Source: Candidatus Margulisiibacteriota bacterium
Lineage (GTDB): Bacteria > Margulisbacteria > Marinamargulisbacteria > DT-59
Reading direction: 5' to 3'
Length of the DNA: 13,570 nt
Assembly (NCBI GenBank): GCA_013215865.1
Contig: JABSQL010000242.1
Location: 1-13,570, forward strand
The notes under the pieces are model-generated. The model was not told the origin of the DNA and did not search any database. It saw only the letters and a list, made by a program, of their open reading frames with translations. The stretch's first letter is position 1. Every line of letters starts with the position of its first letter. The position numbers were made by a program, and so were the translations under genes. Below, piece by piece: positions 1 to 6,468 of this stretch.

Positions 1-12
1 TCCGTACTCTGT

Positions 13-57
13 CTGGGGGCGCAAGCCCCAGAGGGGGGAGCTCCCCCCTCTGGGGCT
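13..57. repeat. GC-rich nested hairpins / 34-bp perfect palindrome
   Basis: Positions 24-57 are a perfect palindrome centred on AG|CT at 40/41, with arms of C and G runs. Its left arm also pairs with 16-20 to form a short GGGGC-GCAA-GCCCC hairpin, so two exclusive folds are possible. The block is far richer in G+C than anything around it. It could be a REP-like extragenic element, a terminator of a gene to the left, or part of the mobile-element end beside it. No run of T follows directly, so a simple terminator is not favoured. Confidence 0.7.
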
Positions 58-65
58 ACTGTCTC

Positions 66-132
66 CTTCTTTTTCTACTTTGCTAAAACAGGACATTTCT
101 ACTTTGCAGGGATTAGGACATTTCTACTTTGC
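66..132. mobile_element. Putative insertion-sequence end: tandem 18-bp repeats
   Basis: The 18-mer AGGACATTTCTACTTTGC occurs exactly at 90-107 and 115-132. A third, partial copy sharing the last 12 bases ends at 83. Spacing is 24-25 bp. Several short tandem repeats at an end are typical of IS21-like transposons, and similar words are familiar to me from such ends, but no transposase is visible in the window. The array runs directly into the kinase coding sequence, so it looks like one terminus of an element whose body lies to the left, or a solo remnant. Family assignment is inference. Confidence 0.5.
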
Positions 133-823
133 GTTGACACTCCTTCGATCTGAAAAGATAGCATCACTTGCCCATACCATCCAAGAATTCAATCATGAGC
201 TCCGCCATCCGCTTCAATATATCCTAACCGAAGCAGAATTTTTGCCTGATACTGTGAAAATTAAAAAGAGGAAAAATAATATAATTAAAGCTTTAGACAG
301 GGCAAATGATATTGTAGATACAACGTTGAGATTGAGTTCTAGGGAAAGAAATCATCAAGAAGTGATTAAGCTCAAAGAGGTTGTTGAAACTGCTGTAAAA
401 CAGGGAAGCGTCGGAAAGGAAGTGAGGCTATCAAAATCTTTGTCCAGACAACACCTTAACATTAAAGGAGATAAGCAAGATTTGGTAACAATAGTATCGA
501 ACTTAATGAAAAATGCGAATGAAGCAATGCCAAAAGGGGGGGCACTCACTTTGAAGACATTCAAAGAGGATCAGTATGCCTGTATCCAAATTGGTGATAC
601 GGGTTTGGGGATTCCAAAGGATAAGTTGAACAAAATATGGGAGCCGTTTAGATCACGGCATGTGACTAAAGGGAGAGGGCTTGGCCTTAGTATTGTCCAT
701 AAGTTTGTTCAGGAGCATAAAGGACAAATACAGGTAAAAAGCATAGTAGGGGAGGGTACAACTTTTACGGTTTATCTACCACTTGCTGAAAAAGATATGA
801 AAGGGCCTAAAACAAAGACTTAG
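80..823 (+). CDS. Sensor histidine kinase, N-terminally truncated (HisKA + HATPase_c)
   Basis: This is the catalytic half of a two-component sensor kinase, which autophosphorylates a histidine and passes the phosphate to a response regulator. The H-box is FNHELRHPL with the phospho-acceptor His near residue 39. The ATP-binding domain has an N-box (N141/N147 of NLMKNANEA), a G1 box (IGDTGLGI, 171-178), an F-box-type WEPF (187-190) and a G2 box (GRGLGLSI, 198-205). No sensor or membrane region precedes the H-box. The first 20 or so residues are only a translation of the tandem repeats at 66-132. The TTG at 80 has no ribosome binding site, so the true start was probably lost when an element inserted. 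The real kinase sequence begins near 140. It converges on the response-regulator gene and overlaps its end by 17 bp, which suggests a former cognate pair. Family certain; expression doubtful. Confidence 0.75.
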   Translation: MLKQDISTLQGLGHFYFALTLLRSEKIASLAHTIQEFNHELRHPLQYILTEAEFLPDTVKIKKRKNNIIKALDRANDIVDTTLRLSSRERNHQEVIKLKEVVETAVKQGSVGKEVRLSKSLSRQHLNIKGDKQDLVTIVSNLMKNANEAMPKGGALTLKTFKEDQYACIQIGDTGLGIPKDKLNKIWEPFRSRHVTKGRGLGLSIVHKFVQEHKGQIQVKSIVGEGTTFTVYLPLAEKDMKGPKTKT

Positions 824-1775
824 CACGTTCTTCTTTTTCTAACTCTTCCCGTTTCTGATACCCCTTTTTTCTTGTTTCATCGATCATAAACTCAGCCTCT
901 TTGTTTATAATAATTTTGTCCAGGGTATCTAAAAGCGCATCTTTTCTAATTGGTTTTTTAAGATATTCTGCAACCATGCCGGCAGTGACACTGGTTGCTT
1001 TTGACCACTTTTCAACATCCTCATATCCACTTAAAATAACAACAGGCATCAAATCAAGAAATGATTCTGATTTACGCCACTTTTGCAAAAACTCCAAGCC
1101 ATTCATATCCTCCATTTTGATATCGAGAAGGATACAATCAATTTTGTTTTTTCCAAAACGGCCAAAAGAACGGTATTTTTTTAGTACCTTTAATGCCTCA
1201 ACACCGCTACTAGCGGCAACAATGTCATATTTATCAACAGACTGAATAATTTCAGACATTTTCTCAATAAATTCTGGTTCATCGTCAACAATTAGGATAA
1301 TCGGCTTATTCTTTTTCATGTTCAAACTCCTTTCATTAAGATTTTTCCCATCTTCTTGTTTATTCTCCCACTTACGGTTCCAAAATGATACACAATGGTT
1401 AAATATGTCACAGGGGCCGTATATCACACCCTTGATCCATGAATAAGGTAAGAAAATAAATATATGGTAAATCAAGTGAACACCCATCTGAAGGATAAAT
1501 AAGGGTGACTTTCTTTTGCCTGACTTGAATTGACTTTTTGCTTTTATTCGTTCATAGTCATCATCAATATTAGATAGATAGAATTCCTCGTATTTTTTTG
1601 AGTGGCTATGAGTGTGTATTTTTTTGCCCATCCTCTGTTCTTCAAAGAAATGAGTTAGTCTCTGCCACCATCCCACTGAGGAGCCTATAATGCCAAAAAT
1701 GACACCATATACGATGGAAAAGAGAAAAGAAAACGGGTAATAAACAATACCTAAAATAGATTTTATAATTTTCAT
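807..1775 (-). CDS. Membrane-associated N-terminal region fused to a response-regulator receiver
   Basis: The 322-residue frame has two parts. Residues 1-152 hold two hydrophobic stretches (about 13-38 and 91-120) around a charged, His-rich linker; I do not recognise this part. Residues 153-290 are a CheY-like receiver: acidic pair D164/D165, phospho-acceptor D218 in CILLDIK, S249, and K274 before a proline. A short charged helix ends the protein and there is no DNA-binding output domain. An internal ATG at 1319 (residue 153) has a good ribosome binding site, AAAGGAG at 1327-1333, 7 nt upstream. The receiver may therefore be made alone (807-1319, 170 aa) or as a fusion. The first ATG at 1775 follows a TATAAT at 1795-1800. 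The gene overlaps the truncated kinase tail to tail. A membrane region in front of a stand-alone receiver is unusual. Confidence 0.75.
   Translation of the reverse strand: MKIIKSILGIVYYPFSFLFSIVYGVIFGIIGSSVGWWQRLTHFFEEQRMGKKIHTHSHSKKYEEFYLSNIDDDYERIKAKSQFKSGKRKSPLFILQMGVHLIYHIFIFLPYSWIKGVIYGPCDIFNHCVSFWNRKWENKQEDGKNLNERSLNMKKNKPIILIVDDEPEFIEKMSEIIQSVDKYDIVAASSGVEALKVLKKYRSFGRFGKNKIDCILLDIKMEDMNGLEFLQKWRKSESFLDLMPVVILSGYEDVEKWSKATSVTAGMVAEYLKKPIRKDALLDTLDKIIINKEAEFMIDETRKKGYQKREELEKEERAKSLF
1319..1333 (-). promoter_or_regulatory. Internal ribosome binding site and start codon of the receiver domain
   Basis: AAAGGAG at 1327-1333 lies 7 nt before an in-frame ATG at 1317-1319. The codons after it open a complete receiver (MKKNKPIILIVDDE). 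This is a stronger initiation signal than the one at the first ATG of the frame, so the receiver could be a separate protein or be made in addition to the fusion. Confidence 0.5.
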
Positions 1776-1794
1776 GGCTTTAACCTACCATAGT

Positions 1795-1824
1795 ATTATA
1801 CCCTCTTTTCGATTTATTAAAACT
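1795..1824 (-). promoter_or_regulatory. Candidate promoter of the receiver gene
   Basis: A perfect TATAAT (complement of 1795-1800) lies 19 nt before the ATG at 1775. The region about 17-18 bp further upstream has no good -35 hexamer, so only the -10 is convincing. Confidence 0.35.
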
Positions 1825-1885
1825 CATTAAAGATAAAAAGGTGAGATTGCTAAATATAGCAGTCCCAAGACACGATTAGATTAGA

Positions 1886-1926
1886 ACCCTCAAAAAAATC
1901 TTGTTATGACAAGGAAAAAAGAGGGT
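1886..1926 (-). terminator. Candidate bidirectional terminator downstream of ATPase copy A
   Basis: A nested inverted repeat: outer arms ACCCTC (1886-1891) and GAGGGT (1921-1926), inner arms CTTGT (1900-1904) and ACAAG (1909-1913). The inner stem is flanked by seven A at 1892-1898 and six A at 1915-1920. Read on the minus strand, the inner hairpin is followed by a T run, as expected for a factor-independent terminator about 100 nt after the stop at 2020. The stem is short, so strength is uncertain. The rest of 1776-2019 holds only the candidate promoter and no gene I can support. Confidence 0.4.
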
Positions 1927-2019
1927 CAAGAAAGCGAAAATCTATTGCTACCAAGTCTTTAATTTTCCCTTCACCAAGGACTCATGGCTCATTAAATTAC
2001 AAGTCACCCCTCCAGATGC

Positions 2020-3606
2020 TTAGGGAGGTGCTGCCTCTACCCATTCCTTGATGGTTCTTGTCTTTGAATCAAATGAAACGCCTATCAGAGTAATGGACTT
2101 GTCTTTTCTCATTAGGTATTTCTCATAATATTTCTTCTCTTTGATTTGATCCAATCCGTCTGTTGCAGGGGCATTTAGCTTGAACTCAATGATGTATAGT
2201 CTATCTTTTGTTTCAATCACACCATCGATGCGGCCGTCATTCGTATGCACTTCTACGTCTATTTTGATTCCCATTAATAACAGTATTAAATAGAAAATGC
2301 TTTGAAAGTATTTCTCTTCTCCTGCCTTGAGGTCATAGGGGACATTTGCGAAGAATACCTTCATAATCTTGAAGAATCCATCTAGATCATCTGCCCTGAG
2401 CGCTTGGATGAGTTGCCAGATATAGCTATTGGTTAATCCTTTGTGAAGTTTTGAAAAGTTTTCAAGCAATGATCTGCTAAATGCTGCTTTTACTTCGTGG
2501 TTGGGGTATCCCAATTTGTATAAAGAAGATTCAGTGTCATATGATTTAATCGTGAGGTATCCTGTTTGATACAGTAGGGGTAATACTTGGAGATCATCAA
2601 TCTCGTAACTGGAAAATGCAGATTCATCTATACCTGCATTTTCAATGTCTGGCACACCATATTGTTGCTGTTTTAATAAATCAATGAGAAATGTGGGGGT
2701 TCCTGTCTCAAACCAATGGGACAGGAAGTCTTTTTTATCAAAGAGCAGTAATGTGGAAAAGGGGTTATACACCGCATCATCTGCCTTTGAAAACTGATAC
2801 CCGTTATACCATTTCTTGATTTCTTTTAGAGTTGTTTGCTTATCCATTTTAATTGATTCGCCCAGCTCGGATATCCATCCCTCAAAGTAATGCTCTAATT
2901 CTTCTTGGGTATAGCCTAAAAGGGTCGCATACTTAGAATCCATCGTAATATCATTCAGATTATTAAGCCCTGAGAAAATAGATACTTTAGAAAACTTACT
3001 CACACCCGTTAAAAAGACAAGTCTAATATGTTCATCCTGGGACTTAAGGACGCCGTAAAAATCTTTGAGAATCTCTCTATTCTGTTTGGCTACTTCTGTA
3101 TTCTTTAATTGGTCAATGATGGGTTTGTCATATTCATCGATGAGGACTACGACCTTCTCTCCAGTACTTGCAGCAGATTGTATAAGGTCGCCCAACAGCT
3201 CATGGGGAGATTGGTTTAAGTCAAGACTCACTTGTAATTCCTGAGCAGCCTCCTTAACCCGTTTACACAGCCCACTTCTCAATGCTTCTGGATCAGAGCT
3301 GCTTGGCAAGGATAAATCTAACTTGATCACAGGATATGGGTTCCAATTATAATCACTCTTCTCGATCCAAAGGCCTTTGAATAGTTCTTTTCGCCCTTTA
3401 AAGATAGCTTCAAGTGTTGAAATAAGTAAAGATTTCCCAAACCGTCTGGGTCGGGAGAGAAAGTATCTTCCCCCTTGTGCCTTTGGATCATTAGACTGAA
3501 CATTTGCTAATTTATACAGATATTCCGTTTTATCCACATACGTATAATTGCCACGAATCATCCCTTCAAATGTTTGTATGCCAATAGGCAAACCACGTTT
3601 TTCCAT
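2020..3606 (-). CDS. AAA-ATPase-like / PD-(D/E)xK nuclease-domain protein, copy A
   Basis: 528 residues, about the usual size for the family with an AAA-ATPase_like N-terminal half and a PDDEXK_9 C-terminal half (DUF1703 type). The family is common in multiple copies in many bacteria and its function is not settled. The Walker A-like loop is RPRRFGKS (52-59) and Walker B is VVVLIDEYD (152-160). FLTGVSKFSK (198-207) resembles a sensor segment. The nuclease-like core near the end has D461 (GRID), then E474-x-K476 in YIIEFKL, and Q487. I start it at the ATG at 3606 because copy B starts at the same residue and the upstream 32 bp are identical in both. The frame stays open further upstream to 3699, but those residues translate unrelated remnant DNA. 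Compared with copy B, residues about 100-150 are strongly diverged while the flanks are almost identical. Confidence 0.88.
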   Translation of the reverse strand: MEKRGLPIGIQTFEGMIRGNYTYVDKTEYLYKLANVQSNDPKAQGGRYFLSRPRRFGKSLLISTLEAIFKGRKELFKGLWIEKSDYNWNPYPVIKLDLSLPSSSDPEALRSGLCKRVKEAAQELQVSLDLNQSPHELLGDLIQSAASTGEKVVVLIDEYDKPIIDQLKNTEVAKQNREILKDFYGVLKSQDEHIRLVFLTGVSKFSKVSIFSGLNNLNDITMDSKYATLLGYTQEELEHYFEGWISELGESIKMDKQTTLKEIKKWYNGYQFSKADDAVYNPFSTLLLFDKKDFLSHWFETGTPTFLIDLLKQQQYGVPDIENAGIDESAFSSYEIDDLQVLPLLYQTGYLTIKSYDTESSLYKLGYPNHEVKAAFSRSLLENFSKLHKGLTNSYIWQLIQALRADDLDGFFKIMKVFFANVPYDLKAGEEKYFQSIFYLILLLMGIKIDVEVHTNDGRIDGVIETKDRLYIIEFKLNAPATDGLDQIKEKKYYEKYLMRKDKSITLIGVSFDSKTRTIKEWVEAAPP

Positions 3607-3612
3607 TCCATC

Positions 3613-3644
3613 ATTATACTCCAGATTAGGTGTTAAGGTTAGAT
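3613..3644 (-). repeat. 32-bp segment identical upstream of both ATPase/nuclease genes (copy A)
   Basis: Identical to 8926-8957. On the minus strand it reads CACCTAATCTGGAGTATAAT next to the start codon, with TATAAT ending 6 nt before the ATG. It marks the left limit of homology between copies A and B. It may carry the promoter of the gene, although I see no good -35 hexamer at the usual distance. A GGAG lies 12 nt before the ATG and may serve as a ribosome binding site instead. Confidence 0.75.
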
Positions 3645-3672
3645 GGTGTATAGAAGGTCGTGCAATAGAAAT

Positions 3673-3805
3673 ACGATTTTTTAGGGCCATCGGACGCATT
3701 CTAAGTTCAAGTTCAAATACCGGATGATGGTCGAGATATGTTTAACTGAACCTAGCAATTCTGTCATTATCTTAGATGAAATATAAGAGTGCCCTGAAGC
3801 AGTTA
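3673..3805 (+). pseudogene. Decayed fragment of an AAA_14/DUF4143 ATPase gene (Walker B region)
   Basis: Positions 3735-3800 on the plus strand closely match the Walker B region of the intact ATPase gene at 10008-11315 (about 10241-10306). The translation gives EPSNSVIILDEI, a stop, then ECPEA, against EPNTSVIILDEIQECPEA in the intact protein. The Gln codon CAA has become TAA. A weaker match continues left to about 3673, where a GAG-to-TAG change is also possible. Homology stops at about 3800, at the 3' end of the nucleotidyltransferase gene, and near 3660 on the other side. Only about 130 bp of a gene of about 1.3 kb survive, antisense to both flanking genes. Confidence 0.65.
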
Positions 3806-4663
3806 TTCCCCATAACTCTCTAATCTCTTCTTGCAAAGTGTTTCCGTTAGCTGCTGTAAATATACGACTCTTTCTGCTAACCACTTTAACTCTTCTTGTG
3901 TAACGGTATAGCTGGGTTTGTATCGGGCTTTTACATAAGCCTCTCTTAGTAATTTAAATCGCTCCCTTTCTTCTTCCGTTCCTTGGGGAAACACTTCTAG
4001 AAATTCGGGTTCCACACGTGTTACATGCTTTATTAATTTCTCTAAATCGTGTGTATTGGGTTTATAGCGGGTAAATACCAATAAAACGGTACTATACAGA
4101 CTTTCAACCACTTGGTGCAACAGAAATGCTGCCTTATTATTTTCTTTTTCCTGCATATAAAAATGGAAACCCTTCATAAATCCACTTGCATTTTTAAACC
4201 AATAGTCAAAGTCTTCTGTCGCCAAATGCTTTCGATCTTTTGGGCTGAGATCCTTTGGTTCTGCCAATGTGAGTTTTCCAGAATCATAAAGGACAATTCC
4301 TTCCCGCTTTATATCTATAAAAAAATAATGGCTTTTCCTTAGATGCCCATTCACTAATTCGATGTCATCTGCAATCAAACTAATGGGTGTTCTTGGAATT
4401 CGTCTCATCAATGATTGGCTGAGGAGACGGTTTTTGAGAATGTTATCGGCTTCTTTTCGGGTTTCTGTCACCACTAGCAGATCCATATCGCTTTGATAGC
4501 GATAGTGCAGGGTGTCAGGATCTAAATCTTCCACCCAATCACCTCGGGCATAACTGCCGAATAGAATCAGTAATTCTGGGTTCACTTCTTCACGGATAAT
4601 ATCAACAGCCTGCTTTAAATCTTGTTGTTTTTCTTCCGGAAGGTGCTCAAATGAGGTTTTCAT
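3803..4663 (-). CDS. Fused nucleotidyltransferase-HEPN protein, copy A
   Basis: 286 residues. The N-terminal part is a minimal nucleotidyltransferase (MNT type): FGSYARGDW with G36/S37, then D59-x-D61 in QSDMDLLVV, and an acidic pair at D99/D100. The distance from GS to DxD is longer than in classical MNT proteins because of an insert, as in fused family members I know. The C-terminal part, about residues 155-280, is HEPN (PF05168-like): KAAFLLHQVVESLY, then RYKPNTHDLEKL, then AYVKARYKPSY. R199 and H205 have R-x5-H spacing, but they lie in the common THDL loop, so ribonuclease activity is not assured. Separate MNT and HEPN proteins form toxin-antitoxin pairs in which MNT modifies HEPN; here both are one chain. 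The ATG at 4663 matches the start of copy B; an upstream TTG adds two residues. The last residues (SYGE) and the stop come from the ATPase remnant. It lies upstream of ATPase copy A on the same strand. Confidence 0.85.
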   Translation of the reverse strand: MKTSFEHLPEEKQQDLKQAVDIIREEVNPELLILFGSYARGDWVEDLDPDTLHYRYQSDMDLLVVTETRKEADNILKNRLLSQSLMRRIPRTPISLIADDIELVNGHLRKSHYFFIDIKREGIVLYDSGKLTLAEPKDLSPKDRKHLATEDFDYWFKNASGFMKGFHFYMQEKENNKAAFLLHQVVESLYSTVLLVFTRYKPNTHDLEKLIKHVTRVEPEFLEVFPQGTEEERERFKLLREAYVKARYKPSYTVTQEELKWLAERVVYLQQLTETLCKKRLESYGE

Positions 4664-4671
4664 TGGCAAAT

Positions 4672-4687
4672 GTTATCATACAATAAC
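4672..4687. promoter_or_regulatory. Small inverted repeat upstream of nucleotidyltransferase-HEPN copy A
   Basis: GTTAT-CATACA-ATAAC (arms 4672-4676 and 4683-4687) lies 8 nt before the start codon at 4663. It covers a possible TATGAT -10 on the minus strand, so it could be an operator. The same DNA separates this gene from the divergent MORN-repeat gene. No ribosome binding site is visible for the copy A start. Confidence 0.3.
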
Positions 4688-4809
4688 TTAGTTAAGTAGC
4701 TACCCAAAATAAACATACCATAAAATTTAAATATATTTTAGTGAAATTATTCACGTACTCTGTTCGATATATGTATAGAGCTGGGAAATAATGCTTAGGG
4801 GTGTTTATT

Positions 4810-5556
4810 ATGCATGGAATGAGTTTTAATGATACTTTTAGTTATGCTACCTTCAAAAAAGCTGTTTCTCAGACACAAGTTGAAAACAAAAGAATACACG
4901 TAAATGGCAAAACTTTCAGGTATACGGGTCAAGTTAAAGATGGTAAGCCCCACGGAAGAGGAACAGCACGCTATGATAATCATTCTAAATATGTTGGGGA
5001 ATTCAGAAATGGGAAAAGGCATGGTCAAGGTTCATTAGTTACACAAAAAGGAAATAAATACAAAGGAGAATGGAAAAATAATAAGCGATGGGGATGGGGA
5101 GTAGCTACTACTAAAAAAGGGCTTTGTTATAAAGGTGAATGGAAAAATGGGCAACAACATGGACATGGTTACCAACGAAAGCGTACAAAAGATGGTGTTA
5201 AAACATTTGTTGGTTTATTTAATCTTGGCAATAAAAAGCATGGTAGATCATATAATCCGAAATCGGGTAAAACAAAGATGGGAGAATTTAGTGCTAATAA
5301 GCTACTTACGGGACTGCAGCAGTATTCAAAACCTCATAAAAAGAGCATGTATATTGTAGATGGAAAGATATTACGTGAAGACAAATCCGGAAAAACGAAA
5401 GCAAAACATTCTATACAGACTGCACGCACTCATGTTTCAAAACTAGAAATGAAAAGGGCGTCCTCTAAGCCAGATGCGCATCCACTAGAACAAAAAAGTG
5501 CTCCCACCCCCACCAGCCTCGCCTCATCCCATCCCCTCCCCTCCAGAGGTTTCTAG
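4810..5556 (+). CDS. MORN-repeat protein (5' part of a frameshifted gene)
   Basis: Four clear MORN repeats and one degenerate repeat, numbered from the ATG at 4810: YTGQVKDGKPHGRG (38-51), YVGEFRNGKRHGQG (61-74), YKGEWKNNKRWGWG (84-97), YKGEWKNGQQHGHG (107-120) and a worn FVGLFNLGNKKHG (133-145). MORN repeats form beta-hairpin arrays, best known from eukaryotic membrane-associated and scaffold proteins, and occur sporadically in bacteria. A Lys-rich region and a Pro/Ser tail follow. I start at 4810 because AGGGG at 4797-4801 stands 8 nt upstream; the GTG at 4801 overlaps that site. No signal peptide or membrane segment is visible. The frame closes at 5556 inside a C-rich tract while the +1 frame is open from 5489 to 6313, so this is probably the N-terminal part of one gene of about 500 codons. 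The target and partners are unknown. Confidence 0.75.
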   Translation: MHGMSFNDTFSYATFKKAVSQTQVENKRIHVNGKTFRYTGQVKDGKPHGRGTARYDNHSKYVGEFRNGKRHGQGSLVTQKGNKYKGEWKNNKRWGWGVATTKKGLCYKGEWKNGQQHGHGYQRKRTKDGVKTFVGLFNLGNKKHGRSYNPKSGKTKMGEFSANKLLTGLQQYSKPHKKSMYIVDGKILREDKSGKTKAKHSIQTARTHVSKLEMKRASSKPDAHPLEQKSAPTPTSLASSHPLPSRGF

Positions 5557-6313
5557 AAGGGATCTTGCAGATGATGAAAAAGCTGCAGCACCCTCCGAAG
5601 AAAAAACAAATGAATTAAACCCCAATTTAGACAAGATACCTGATGATATATCTCATACTATTGCCGAATACTGTGATTTTCAGACCCGGAAAACTTTAAA
5701 GGACATGCCTAAAAGTCCTTTTAAAAGTGCAATAAATAACACTGTGACGAAAAGAGCTAACGGCTTTAAACGTAAATTCCCTATGAAAAATAGTCAAGAG
5801 ATAGATCGAGACGAGTTTATTGCAAGCCTAAAAAAAGTGCCCTCCGCTGAAGAATTTTTTGAGAAAATAAAAGATTATAAAGCGTCTTTCATTGAAGAGA
5901 ATGTGAAGGGAATTGCAAACGCTTTAACAGATATGACTAAAGATAACATTATTGGATTGTGTCACTTACTACTGAACAGTAGACAAGACCACCTAAAAGA
6001 TTTGGCTCAAGAGATAAGAAATAATCACCTCAATCAAACTGAATTATTTAAACATGCAAAAGAACTTCTAAGAACTGATTCTAAGGATGCTAGAGACTTT
6101 GTAAAACGCTTTCTTAGCCCATCTCTTCTAATCACTTTGATACTGGATGTATATGATACTAACCCGAAATTAGCAAGGGAAATGATGGATGATTTTGATC
6201 CTAATGATACTGGAATACGAAGAGCCGTTCTAAGAGCACACAGTTTTCCTGGCACTTATTCTAAAGTAGCCATCAATGAATTATTGACTCGCATCAATAT
6301 TGGGGTTGCTTAG
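5498..6313 (+). CDS. Proline-rich, F-box-like helical protein (3' part of the frameshifted MORN gene)
   Basis: 271 residues if read from the GTG at 5498, which has no ribosome binding site; the first in-frame ATG comes only about 70 residues later. A proline-rich start (PPPPASPHPIPSPP) matches the composition of the preceding tail. Next comes LDKIPDDISHTIAEY at about 44-58, leading to KTLKDMPKSPFKSAI. Its spacing of hydrophobic residues after an x-P-D-D start resembles a eukaryotic F-box. The remainder is charged and predicted helical by eye, with no other family I recognise. A shift between 5489 and 5556, where an A6 run (5492-5497) and C runs occur, would join it to the MORN part. It could be a pseudogene, a phase-variable gene, a programmed shift or a sequence error. 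The F-box reading is tentative. Confidence 0.6.
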   Translation: MLPPPPASPHPIPSPPEVSRRDLADDEKAAAPSEEKTNELNPNLDKIPDDISHTIAEYCDFQTRKTLKDMPKSPFKSAINNTVTKRANGFKRKFPMKNSQEIDRDEFIASLKKVPSAEEFFEKIKDYKASFIEENVKGIANALTDMTKDNIIGLCHLLLNSRQDHLKDLAQEIRNNHLNQTELFKHAKELLRTDSKDARDFVKRFLSPSLLITLILDVYDTNPKLAREMMDDFDPNDTGIRRAVLRAHSFPGTYSKVAINELLTRINIGVA

Positions 6314-6328
6314 ACCCACCTACAAACC

Positions 6329-6424
6329 ACCTATTTTTCTGGTCGTTTTGGAAATATTTTGGACGAACTCTTTGTAAAATCTTCCCCAAACAGGATTTAA
6401 CTCCTTGTATAATCTTCATGAGCG
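6329..6424. repeat. About 96-bp repeat, copy 1
   Basis: Matches 8979-9073 in the same orientation with about 13 differences and one length difference by eye. It contains two units, ACTCYTTGTAWAATCTT at 6367 and 6400, 33 bp apart; the same pair with the same 33-bp period occurs in the other copy. The two copies bracket the copy B gene pair (6469-8919). On the minus strand both copies can be read as MKIIQGV... followed by KIxQRVxxKYFQND, but no ribosome binding site supports translation. The remaining bases of 6314-6468 show nothing recognisable. Confidence 0.7.
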
Positions 6425-6468
6425 AATGTATATTTGAATCATAAGTAAAAGATTTAGACACCTGTAAA

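Noticed and set aside
901..1245. Plus-strand frame of 114 codons inside the receiver gene
   Set aside because: Fully antisense to a receiver domain with all catalytic residues; a shadow frame.
3681..3884. Minus-strand frame of 67 codons between the nucleotidyltransferase-HEPN and ATPase genes
   Set aside because: It overlaps the end of the former gene in another frame and otherwise translates the antisense of the ATPase remnant; no ribosome binding site.
3803..4663. Classical active HEPN ribonuclease motif at R199-x5-H205
   Set aside because: The spacing fits, but the residues fall in the THDL loop common to non-catalytic PF05168 members, so I do not claim RNase activity.
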